From Chitinophagaceae bacterium (GTDB lineage: Bacteria > Bacteroidota > Bacteroidia > Chitinophagales > Chitinophagaceae): a stretch of DNA of 64,000 nucleotides. The notes below the pieces were generated by a model that was given only the letters and a program-made list of their open reading frames with translations, searched no databases and was not told the DNA's origin. Of the stretch, positions 1-7,686 are shown in pieces (the first letter of the stretch is position 1; each line of letters begins with the position of its first letter). The stretch lies in assembly GCA_016720585.1 (NCBI GenBank), contig JADKKH010000002.1, forward strand, positions 310,001-374,000, read 5' to 3'. A program made the position numbers and the translations under genes.

Positions 1-431
1 ACAAACCGGCTGAAAAGGGTATCCATCTCCGCATGATTGTGATTATTTTCCCCCTGTCCTCTCCCGGGATAGGCTTCTTCCGGAACGATGCCAAAGTTTT
101 TAATGACCCATATCACATCGTGAAACTGTCCTCCGGGAGTAAAGAAATTCCCGCCTTTCAGTTGCAGATGCCGGTGAATTTTCCGGATCATAGAATAACG
201 GGCAATAAACATTTCACTCAAATCAACTTTTCCTTTTCCCATTTTCAGAAATTCACTTTCCAGCAATGACATGCTGGAAAAACTCCAGCAGGTTGAGGAC
301 ATATTCTGGTCTTTGACGGAAGTACAATTGGCTGTTACCGGGGCAACAAGACCCAGTTGATCCCGGGTAAGTTTCTGTGCTTCACAAAAACTAAAAAAAA
401 ACAATACAGGAATCAGCAATCCGCGGTACAT
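1..431 (-). CDS. C1-family (papain-like) cysteine peptidase, N-terminal part only
   Basis: The gene starts at the ATG at 431 and runs off the left edge, so only about 143 N-terminal residues are visible. Residues 1-19 form a short signal peptide ending in CEAQ. Residues 41-52 read DQNMSSTCWSFS, which matches the active-site Cys-Trp-Ser-Phe block of papain-like enzymes such as bleomycin hydrolase (aminopeptidase C); the nucleophile would be Cys48. The catalytic His and Asn lie outside the window. A signal peptide suggests an exported peptidase rather than the cytoplasmic bleomycin hydrolase. The gene sits 114 bases downstream of acs on the same strand, with no evidence of functional coupling. 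Family assignment is good, the substrate is unknown. Confidence 0.8.
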   Translation of the reverse strand, partial: MYRGLLIPVLFFFSFCEAQKLTRDQLGLVAPVTANCTSVKDQNMSSTCWSFSSMSLLESEFLKMGKGKVDLSEMFIARYSMIRKIHRHLQLKGGNFFTPGGQFHDVIWVIKNFGIVPEEAYPGRGQGENNHNHAEMDTLFSRF

Positions 432-545
432 AATAATATTTACATGTAATATAAACTACTGTCTGTTTTCAATACATACCCTGTATGGGGTATTTTTAGA
501 GACTCGCCCACAGGGAAAAAAATTGACTGGCCTGCTTAATTTTTC

Positions 546-2492
546 TTACAACTTACCGTTCTTTATCTCTTCCACCACGCCCGGGTCAAGTAAGGTTGAA
601 ATATCCCCCAGGTTCTCAGTTTCTCCTTCCGCAATTTTTCTCAGGATCCGTCGCATGATCTTACCGCTTCTTGTTTTGGGTAACCCGGATACAAATTGTA
701 TTTTATCCGGCCTGGCAATAGCGCCGATGATCCGGGTTACTGTTTGGAGAATATCCTTTTTGGCCAGTTCATCATCCACGTGTTTACTATTGAAAATTAC
801 ATAAGCATAAATTCCCTGGCCTTTGATATCATGTGGGTACCCCACTACAGCACTTTCCACAACACCTGCATGCATGTTAATAGCATTCTCAACCTCGGCG
901 GTACCCAAACGGTGACCACTGACATTCAGCACATCATCTACCCGGCCGGTAATACGGTAATTACCCTGTTCATCTTTTAAGGCACCATCTCCCGTAAAAT
1001 AGAGATTTTCATAAGCGGTAAAATAATTCAACCGGCATCGTTCATGATCACCCCAGGTCGTTCTTAAAATCCCCGGCCACGGTGCTTTGATACATAAATT
1101 ACCAGCTGTAATTAAAGCCCCTACTTCAGCGGGGTTTGGGGAGGCTTCTTTTCCATTTTCATCCACAAGCACCGGTTGTATACCCGGCAAAGGCAATGTA
1201 GCCCAACTTGGTTTGGAAGGTGTGACTCCCGCAAGATTAGAAATTAAGGCACCACCTGTTTCCGTTTGCCACCAGGTATCAACAACCGGGCATTTCTTCT
1301 TTCCTATATTTTCATCATACCAATGCCAGGCTTCTTCGTTAATAGGTTCACCAACTGTTCCCAGGATTTTTAAGGAAGACAAGTCTTTCCCTTTCAAGGG
1401 TTCCAAACCAAAACCCATCAAACTGCGGATGGCAGTTGGAGCTGTGTAAAGAATATTCACTTTATGCTTGTCAACTATTTCCCAGAATCGTCCGGCATCA
1501 GGCCAGGTAGGAATTCCTTCAAACATAAGTGAAGTAGCCCCTGTACTCAACGGGCCATATACGATATAGCTATGCCCGGTTATCCAACCAATGTCTGCTG
1601 TACAAAAATGAATATCGCCGGGATTATACTGAAACACATTTACAAATGAGTAAGTTGTCCAGACCATATAGCCGGCGCAGCTATGCACCACGCCTTTTGG
1701 TTTTCCTGTGCTGCCGGAGGTATATAATATAAACAAGGGATCTTCAGCATCCATTTCTTCAGCAGGGAAAGACACTACGCCCTCTTTTTCAATCTGTGAT
1801 TCGGCATGTTCCATTTCATCCTCCCACCACACATCCCTTCCCTTGAGCATGGAGACCGGTGTTCTCGTCCGGGTATAAACAATTACTCTCTTCACTGTTT
1901 TGTTTCCGATCAATGCATCATCTATTACTGATTTCAGCGGAATATCTTTTGAACCCCGGTAAGCACCATCACAGGTAATAATATATTCCGCCTGTGCATC
2001 ATCCAACCTGTCGGCTATACTCTGTGCAGAGAAACCGCCGAAAATAACACTGTGGATGGCCCCTATCCTTGCACAACCCAACACGGCATAAGCCAGCTCA
2101 GGTACCATGCCCATATAAATACAGACCCGGTCACCTTTTTTTACGCCATTATTTTTTAATACCTGTGCAAACTGGCAAACCCGTTTATGCAGCCGGTTAT
2201 AGGTAACTACCCGGGTTCTTTCTTCCGGATTATTGGGCTCCCAGATGATGGCCGGTTTATCGCCCATCGTTGAGAGGTGACGGTCAATACAATTTTCCGT
2301 AATGTTCATCTTTCCGCCCCGGAACCATTCCACTTTAGGTTCTTTAAAATTCCATTCAAGGACTTTGTCCCATTTTTTCTTCCATTGAAAGTTTTCCGCT
2401 ACTCCGGACCAGAATGCTTCCGGATCATCCACACTTTTTTTGTAGTCTTTATGATACTGCTCCAGCGATGTGATCTGAAAGGGATATGACAT
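546..2492 (-). CDS. acs: Acetyl-CoA synthetase (acetate--CoA ligase, AMP-forming)
   Basis: This 648-residue protein activates acetate with ATP and CoA to acetyl-CoA through an acetyl-adenylate, in the cytoplasm. The length is typical for Acs. The adenylate-forming signature YTSGSTGKPKG is at residues 257-267. DTWWQTETGG (405-414) carries the tryptophan that restricts the acyl pocket to acetate in characterised Acs enzymes. The C-terminal KTRSGKIMRR block (606-615) places Lys611 where Acs is regulated by reversible acetylation in other bacteria. The start at 2492 gives the usual N-terminal region. It is divergent from a carboxylate-type MFS transporter at 2567, across a 74-base region containing a 7-bp inverted repeat, which suggests acetate uptake and activation are co-regulated. 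Confidence 0.97.
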   Translation of the reverse strand: MSYPFQITSLEQYHKDYKKSVDDPEAFWSGVAENFQWKKKWDKVLEWNFKEPKVEWFRGGKMNITENCIDRHLSTMGDKPAIIWEPNNPEERTRVVTYNRLHKRVCQFAQVLKNNGVKKGDRVCIYMGMVPELAYAVLGCARIGAIHSVIFGGFSAQSIADRLDDAQAEYIITCDGAYRGSKDIPLKSVIDDALIGNKTVKRVIVYTRTRTPVSMLKGRDVWWEDEMEHAESQIEKEGVVSFPAEEMDAEDPLFILYTSGSTGKPKGVVHSCAGYMVWTTYSFVNVFQYNPGDIHFCTADIGWITGHSYIVYGPLSTGATSLMFEGIPTWPDAGRFWEIVDKHKVNILYTAPTAIRSLMGFGLEPLKGKDLSSLKILGTVGEPINEEAWHWYDENIGKKKCPVVDTWWQTETGGALISNLAGVTPSKPSWATLPLPGIQPVLVDENGKEASPNPAEVGALITAGNLCIKAPWPGILRTTWGDHERCRLNYFTAYENLYFTGDGALKDEQGNYRITGRVDDVLNVSGHRLGTAEVENAINMHAGVVESAVVGYPHDIKGQGIYAYVIFNSKHVDDELAKKDILQTVTRIIGAIARPDKIQFVSGLPKTRSGKIMRRILRKIAEGETENLGDISTLLDPGVVEEIKNGKL

Positions 2493-2535
2493 AGACGATC
2501 GTTTGTGCCTTAAATGTACGAAGACAAAAATTTCG

Positions 2536-2555
2536 ACAGAATGAATCTATTCTGT
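2536..2555. promoter_or_regulatory. Inverted repeat in the acs/transporter divergent promoter region
   Basis: ACAGAAT (2536-2542) and ATTCTGT (2549-2555) form a perfect 7-bp inverted repeat with a 6-base spacer. It lies between the divergent starts of acs (2492) and the MFS transporter (2567), 12 bases before the transporter ATG. The geometry fits a dimeric regulator's operator, but no regulator gene is adjacent, so this is inference from position and symmetry. Confidence 0.35.
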
Positions 2556-2566
2556 ATTTTAACCAA

Positions 2567-4099
2567 ATGAACGAAACAGCCAGCAATTCATTTAATATCC
2601 GTAAAGTAATTGCCGCATCATCCGTAGGTACGATGATAGAATGGTATGACTTTTACATCTTCGGAATGCTTTCCACCACGATCTCTGCCCAGTTTTTTCC
2701 GAAAGGCAATCCTACAGCGGCATTACTGAGTACCCTGGCCATTTTTGCTGCGGGTTTTATCGTTCGTCCATTCGGCGCATTAGTGTTTGGCAGGCTGGGA
2801 GATATTATCGGCCGGAAATACACGTTCCTGTTAACCCTGATCTTAATGGGTGGGTCTACCTTTCTTATTGGTTGTGTGCCCAGCTATGAAAGCATTGGTA
2901 TTGCGGCTCCCCTGTTGGTTTTACTATTAAGGCTACTGCAGGGTCTTGCCTTGGGAGGTGAATACGGTGGCGCTGCCACTTATGTGGCCGAACATGCACC
3001 GGCCAATAAACGGGGCTATTATACCAGCTGGATACAAACAACGGCCACCCTGGGTTTATTTGTGGCTTTGGGTGTCATATTACTCGTAAAATCAAATATG
3101 CCCGATGCTCGTTTCAATGCAGAATGGGGTGGCTGGCGTTATCCTTTCTGGATTTCTATCCTATTGGTAGGTATTTCCATTTACATCCGGCTGAAGATGA
3201 AAGAGTCGCCGATGTTTTCCAAACTTAAAGCAGAAGGAAACACTTCGGTGAATCCAATTAAAGAAAGTTTCCGGCACAAAGGAAATTTCAAAATGGTATT
3301 GCTGGCTTTATTTGGTGCCGTGATGGGACAAGGAGTGATCTGGTATACCGGCCAGTTTTATGCACAGAATTTTTTAGAGACCAAATGTTTTATTGGATTT
3401 GAACAAAGCCGAACGATCATGCTCTGGGCTATTGCATTCGCAACACCGTTCTTTGTCTTTTGGGGCTGGTTGAGTGATAAGATTGGCAGAAAATGGATTA
3501 TGCTGATGGGAATGTTGCTTGCAATAGTGACTTACCGGCCTATTTTCAATACGTTTTTAAAAGAAACGAACGTTGTTGAATGGCAAAAAAATAATTCTGT
3601 ACAACCTGGTGTTCCAAAAATAGTTGAGGATGCCATTAAAAGCGATAGGCTGGTTACTACAACAACCCGGGTTACACTTTCAAACGGGTCGTCATTCACA
3701 GAAATTAAAACAGATACGGCTTTTAGTAATCCAGGCCAACCAGCACATCAACCCCATAGTACTTATAAAGACAAACATCTTTCACCAGGAACCTATTGGA
3801 AGTTTGTCGCCCTGGTATTTTTATTAATAGTATATGTTACGATGGTCTACGGCCCTATCGCAGCATTCCTGGTTGAAATGTTCCCGACAAAAATCCGGTA
3901 CACTTCCATGAGCCTTCCTTATCACATTGGTAATGGTGTATTCGGGGGGTTAGTACCCTTTATAGGTTTATTGCTGACAACTTCATTCCCGGCAGATCCC
4001 CTGGTGGGATTATGGTATCCTATTGGCATTGCCGCTTTATGTTTATTGATCGGGACCATATACCTGACAAATAAAATTGATAAAAATGTTGATGATTAA
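2567..4099 (+). CDS. MFS transporter, metabolite:H+ symporter (MHS) type
   Basis: A 510-residue multi-span inner-membrane protein of the major facilitator superfamily. The N-terminus (TMIEWYDFYIFGML) and the loop 2-3 motif GRLGDIIGRK are typical of the metabolite:H+ symporter branch, which carries carboxylates, proline/betaine or alpha-ketoglutarate. About 85 hydrophilic residues (roughly 340-415, rich in Thr, Ser and Asn) are inserted before a late membrane segment, giving a larger soluble loop than in classical members. The gene is divergent from acs and followed by an 83-residue membrane protein, so acetate or a related monocarboxylate is a reasonable substrate guess. Sequence alone does not fix the substrate. 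Confidence 0.85.
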   Translation: MNETASNSFNIRKVIAASSVGTMIEWYDFYIFGMLSTTISAQFFPKGNPTAALLSTLAIFAAGFIVRPFGALVFGRLGDIIGRKYTFLLTLILMGGSTFLIGCVPSYESIGIAAPLLVLLLRLLQGLALGGEYGGAATYVAEHAPANKRGYYTSWIQTTATLGLFVALGVILLVKSNMPDARFNAEWGGWRYPFWISILLVGISIYIRLKMKESPMFSKLKAEGNTSVNPIKESFRHKGNFKMVLLALFGAVMGQGVIWYTGQFYAQNFLETKCFIGFEQSRTIMLWAIAFATPFFVFWGWLSDKIGRKWIMLMGMLLAIVTYRPIFNTFLKETNVVEWQKNNSVQPGVPKIVEDAIKSDRLVTTTTRVTLSNGSSFTEIKTDTAFSNPGQPAHQPHSTYKDKHLSPGTYWKFVALVFLLIVYVTMVYGPIAAFLVEMFPTKIRYTSMSLPYHIGNGVFGGLVPFIGLLLTTSFPADPLVGLWYPIGIAALCLLIGTIYLTNKIDKNVDD

Positions 4100-4100
4100 A

Positions 4101-4123
4101 GGCCTCCTCCACAAAAGGAGGCC
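4101..4123 (+). terminator. GC-rich hairpin after the MFS gene
   Basis: GGCCTCCT (4101-4108) pairs perfectly with AGGAGGCC (4116-4123) around a 7-base loop, immediately after the transporter stop codon. No run of T follows, so it is a weak intrinsic terminator, an mRNA 3'-end stabiliser or an attenuator that would lower expression of the small downstream gene at 4175. Confidence 0.5.
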
Positions 4124-4174
4124 ACCAGAGCACAGCCCCAACTTATTAGAAATATCACCATAATAGTCAAAATC

Positions 4175-4426
4175 ATGAATAAAATAAAAAGAGCACTTGG
4201 TATCATCTGGTTATTACTGGCACCGGCAGTTATTTATTTCCTGGTAGATCGGGCCATTTTACATATTGATCCTGCAGGTAAAAAGGATATCAACAACCCC
4301 GTTATATGGGTTATCATTATTGGCATTTTTACGCCGATCGCTATCGGGCTGGTTATTTTTGGCTGGTATGCTTTCAGGGGTGCATATGATCACCTGCCTA
4401 CAAAATCAGATGAATTAGATACCTGA
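4175..4426 (+). CDS. Small two-helix membrane protein next to the MFS transporter
   Basis: An 83-residue protein with two predicted membrane helices (about residues 7-25 and 42-66) separated by a polar linker (DPAGKKDINN), and an acidic C-terminal tail. The family is not certain; small proteins of this shape often follow MHS-type transporters in Bacteroidota, which suggests an accessory subunit. It lies 75 bases downstream of the transporter, on the same strand, beyond a hairpin. No catalytic motif is visible. The 3' end nearly abuts the convergent dabB (7 bases). Confidence 0.7.
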   Translation: MNKIKRALGIIWLLLAPAVIYFLVDRAILHIDPAGKKDINNPVIWVIIIGIFTPIAIGLVIFGWYAFRGAYDHLPTKSDELDT

Positions 4427-4433
4427 CATTTTA

Positions 4434-6290
4434 TTAAGAAGACCTGAATGCCACCGGATGATTTAATTTTTTATGCGGGCCCAGGTAAATACGCAGCAAT
4501 ATCCGGAATGCCGATAACTCAATAAATATAAAACACAATGCCATTAAAATAATCAATACAACCTGGTTGCTGTGAACGTAGGTAAACAACACATCAATAC
4601 CTATAAAAGCAGCCGTTAACGGAAAGCCCAGCATACCCATCGCTGCAATCAAAAACAAAAACCCTGTTGTATTTTGTTCATATACATACCCATGAAACCG
4701 GTTGAGTGAAATATCTTTATCAATGGCTTTAATTTTTTGCAAACAGTAATAACCCAGTAAAAAAGCCAGCAAAACACCACTTGCATAAAATATAACTTCC
4801 ACCAGGTTGATATGGTGTGCGTTAAATAATACAGCAGCCATAATAAACAAATGGGCTGTTATCAAATAATTCCATGCTTTTATAGCTGATCCCCGGAATG
4901 AAAAAGCAAAAAGAATAACTCCCAAAGCAATACTTATCAAAACAATTGGTAAAGCCCCATCTAATGAAGGAATGCTATTCTGATTGGTATAACCGAGGAT
5001 CAAAAAGGCAGTACCGGCAACTGCAAGAACTGCAATGAAAATTGTAGACTGTAAAAATTGTAACTTCCTTCCAAGCCATTTAAAAGGGCTCCACAGATAT
5101 GTAAACATGATAGTATCCAGATTCCACTCTTTAATGCCCAGTATATATATGGAAGCTTTTATTTTTGATACTACTTTTTGTGTTGGCTTGATGTAATGAA
5201 AAAATTGGTGATGTACCAAATAGTTTAACACTGAAGGTGAAACCAATAACTGGTAGGTTCTTAAAAAAGCATTGCCGGCAAAATGAACCAACACCAGCCA
5301 GTGAAAACCCAAAGCCACTTCAATAAACATCAAACCAATTTGTGCCGCAGATGAATAAGCGATTTGTGTTTTAACGTTTGGTTGCACCCTGGCTATCATG
5401 GTAGCCATTATTGCTGTTAATGCGCCAATTGCAATGATGACAATTTTTGCCCAAAGCATATCTTCCCAGAAAGGATGGGTACGCAACAATAAAAAAACAC
5501 CAATATGTACACTCAACGAACCATAAAAAATGGCTGAAGATGCCGTAGGACCTTCCATAGCTCTTGGAAGCCAGGTAGTAAAAGGAAACTGTGCTGACTT
5601 AATGGTAGCCGGCAATATAATCATACAAACGATAAAGATAGCCATGCCTGTTTGATTCGCCGCATCAGCAATTTTCTTTGCTTCTCCCAATTGAGAAAAA
5701 TTGATATTCTGATGTGTAAGATGATGCATCATCCACATGGCCAGCATAAGCGCCACATCACTGATACGGTAATTTGAAACTGCCTTAAATGCATTTTTTA
5801 CCGGCAAGTAGCGATTACGGTAAAAAGCAATTAATATAAAGGAGCAAATACCTTTTATTTCCCAGCCAATAAAAAGAGTTTCAAAATTGCCAGCTAAGAT
5901 GATAAAGTTATAAGCCGTGGCAAATAGTAATATTGTATTAAAAAAACGTTTATAGCCTTCATCCCGGTGCATATAATACTTACTAAACGTAGCTACTAAA
6001 AAGAATAAGAATGCCCCGGCAATACTGAATACAGCTGTTACTTCATCATAATACAATTGAATGGCAAAAACAAAATGGTCTGTTTCATATAGAGTTGCCA
6101 CCTTATAACTGATCGGTTCAAGTTCATTTAGTAACCACCCAACAAAAAATGATAGGGCAATTAATATATTGGAGACTTTTGCAAATCGAACAATTTTTCC
6201 GATGGCTTTTTCGCTTTTGTTTTGCCATAAGAGCGTAGCAAAAAAAGCCAGCAAGGGAATTGCGACAAATAAAATAAGTAATTGGTACAT
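4434..6290 (-). CDS. dabB: Proton-conducting membrane subunit of a DAB inorganic-carbon pump (DabB, NuoL-like)
   Basis: A 618-residue polytopic protein related to NuoL/MrpA-type proton-conducting subunits. Conserved features include ETLFIGWEIKG near residue 133, with the membrane glutamate, and KSAQFPFTTWLPRAMEGPT near residue 230, with the conserved Lys and the Leu-Pro-x-Ala-Met-x-Gly-Pro motif. In characterised DAB systems, DabB couples cation flow to vectorial CO2 hydration by DabA. Its position downstream of dabA, two open frames away from a carbonic anhydrase and a SulP gene, supports this over complex I: no other nuo genes are nearby. The 224 bases separating it from dabA contain two palindromic repeats, so it may be partly uncoupled transcriptionally. 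Confidence 0.88.
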   Translation of the reverse strand: MYQLLILFVAIPLLAFFATLLWQNKSEKAIGKIVRFAKVSNILIALSFFVGWLLNELEPISYKVATLYETDHFVFAIQLYYDEVTAVFSIAGAFLFFLVATFSKYYMHRDEGYKRFFNTILLFATAYNFIILAGNFETLFIGWEIKGICSFILIAFYRNRYLPVKNAFKAVSNYRISDVALMLAMWMMHHLTHQNINFSQLGEAKKIADAANQTGMAIFIVCMIILPATIKSAQFPFTTWLPRAMEGPTASSAIFYGSLSVHIGVFLLLRTHPFWEDMLWAKIVIIAIGALTAIMATMIARVQPNVKTQIAYSSAAQIGLMFIEVALGFHWLVLVHFAGNAFLRTYQLLVSPSVLNYLVHHQFFHYIKPTQKVVSKIKASIYILGIKEWNLDTIMFTYLWSPFKWLGRKLQFLQSTIFIAVLAVAGTAFLILGYTNQNSIPSLDGALPIVLISIALGVILFAFSFRGSAIKAWNYLITAHLFIMAAVLFNAHHINLVEVIFYASGVLLAFLLGYYCLQKIKAIDKDISLNRFHGYVYEQNTTGFLFLIAAMGMLGFPLTAAFIGIDVLFTYVHSNQVVLIILMALCFIFIELSAFRILLRIYLGPHKKLNHPVAFRSS

Positions 6291-6385
6291 TTATTATTAA
6301 AATTTTTAAAAGCCCGGTAATGACAATGCGACTAAAACTGTTTTATGACCCACCCCAATTTCTCAAAGCACTTTGCTTTCTTAAT

Positions 6386-6518
6386 TTCCCCCTTCCTCCG
6401 AAGGAGTCCTTTGGACAAGCGGGTAAGTTTCCCTTAATGTCTATTTTCTTTACAATTTATCATATTTAAATAATGACTTTATGACCTAAGTCTCCCCTTT
6501 AGGGGGACAGGGGGTTAG
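6386..6518. repeat. Two short palindromic elements between dabB and dabA
   Basis: Two GC-rich palindromes lie in an otherwise AT-rich gap. One (about 6386-6423) has nested arms around CTCCGAAGGAG and GTCCTTTGGAC. The other (6486-6518) is CTAA...CCCCTTTAGGGGG...TTAG and overlaps the dabA stop codon (6515-6517). Both resemble the intergenic palindromes of many Bacteroidota genomes, and related sequences occur inside dabA (8083-8190) and after eno (22281-22318). They can act as mRNA 3'-end hairpins. Confidence 0.6.
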
Positions 6519-7654
6519 TCCAGCAAATACACCGGCAAGTTCTCTTCCGTGGCATGCACAATATGATTCGTTTCCATTTCCTTTGCCCCTTCTATAAATT
6601 CTTCCATATTGTGAATAGTTTTTATTTCACGGGCATTAGTTATAGGTTCATATTTTGTAAACGCACCGTTCTTGAAATAATAAAACTGTTTCTCTTCCGG
6701 GTGGAGTGCCACAATATGTACCCACTCATTTTTATACCATTCAAATACTTCCGGTGAAGACTGTATAGCTTTCAACACAATATCAGGCTGGTGTTCTACA
6801 ATCACCAGCAACCTCACCGGATCATGCACTTCAATCATTTGCCAGGGAAGTCCGGGCCGCAGATCACCGTCACTGCTATTGGCCACGCCAAATAAGCCCA
6901 TCACATTATGTGGTAGTTTGGTTCCGGCTCCCATTTTAATATTATCAACCCTGGAGAAATAATATTCCAAATTAATACCACCGCAAACCAAACCGATAGG
7001 CCGCATGACCGCAGTTAAGATGGCGCCATCCGGGTCAGTGGTATAATCATAACTATTTAAGAAGGCTCTTCTATCAAGAAATAATCTTTTGGACGTTTGC
7101 CTGCGGCCAATGATGGCTAAAGTATTGGTGCCATGTCCCAACTCTGGCCTTGGCTCAAACAAGGAAACCGAACGACTGTGTATTGCTTTTCGTACCTGCG
7201 CCAGCTCCTGTTTGGTATTGATGGATGCAAATCGCCGGCTTCTTTCTTTTGCATTCAGGTTTAAGGCCGTTTCAAAATTTTGCTTGTTAATAAGGTGTCT
7301 TTGTGCATTTTCAGTCGTCAGTATAGCTTCATCATAATAACCCCAAACATCAGCAGCCGTATCATGCATACTGCCAATGAATTGCGTGGTGTCCGGAATT
7401 ACAATTCCTTTCGTTTCTAATATCTCCCTTACCTTTTTATGATTTAAAATATACGACTGCACCCTTGCATTGGTGGCACCGGGTCTTCCGCTGCAGGCAC
7501 CACAATCATGTGCCCCGTGGTGCGGATTGTTGGCACTACTGCTGCCATGTGCAACAAAATAAACAATGGGTGCAAAATTTTTGACCAGGCCAATTCCACG
7601 CAAAAAATTCTCGCCTCTTGTTACCATTTCATCCAATGTATAGCCAATTTGCAA
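6515..7654 (-). CDS. dabA: DabA (DUF2309) inorganic-carbon pump subunit, C-terminal fragment
   Basis: This 379-residue frame holds the C-terminal half of DabA, the zinc-dependent, beta-carbonic-anhydrase-like subunit of the DAB complex. VAHGSSSANNP and HDCGAC place His36 and Cys51, 15 residues apart, matching the spacing of the His and Cys zinc ligands of characterised DabA. The other ligands (Cys and Asp) are in the N-terminal fragment at 7687-9153. The only start here is TTG at 7654. Upstream, the frame stays open to 7705 and encodes plausible DabA sequence (NLTIENRNPADIENG), so the break is a one-base frameshift between 7687 and 7705 rather than two designed genes. Alternatives are a sequencing error or reinitiation at TTG. 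Confidence 0.85.
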   Translation of the reverse strand: MQIGYTLDEMVTRGENFLRGIGLVKNFAPIVYFVAHGSSSANNPHHGAHDCGACSGRPGATNARVQSYILNHKKVREILETKGIVIPDTTQFIGSMHDTAADVWGYYDEAILTTENAQRHLINKQNFETALNLNAKERSRRFASINTKQELAQVRKAIHSRSVSLFEPRPELGHGTNTLAIIGRRQTSKRLFLDRRAFLNSYDYTTDPDGAILTAVMRPIGLVCGGINLEYYFSRVDNIKMGAGTKLPHNVMGLFGVANSSDGDLRPGLPWQMIEVHDPVRLLVIVEHQPDIVLKAIQSSPEVFEWYKNEWVHIVALHPEEKQFYYFKNGAFTKYEPITNAREIKTIHNMEEFIEGAKEMETNHIVHATEENLPVYLLD

Positions 7655-7686
7655 GCCGTTTTCTATATCTGCCGGATTTCTGTTCT

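Noticed and set aside
33..269. Plus-strand open frame at the left edge
   Set aside because: Antisense to the C1 peptidase, whose reading frame has the active-site motif.
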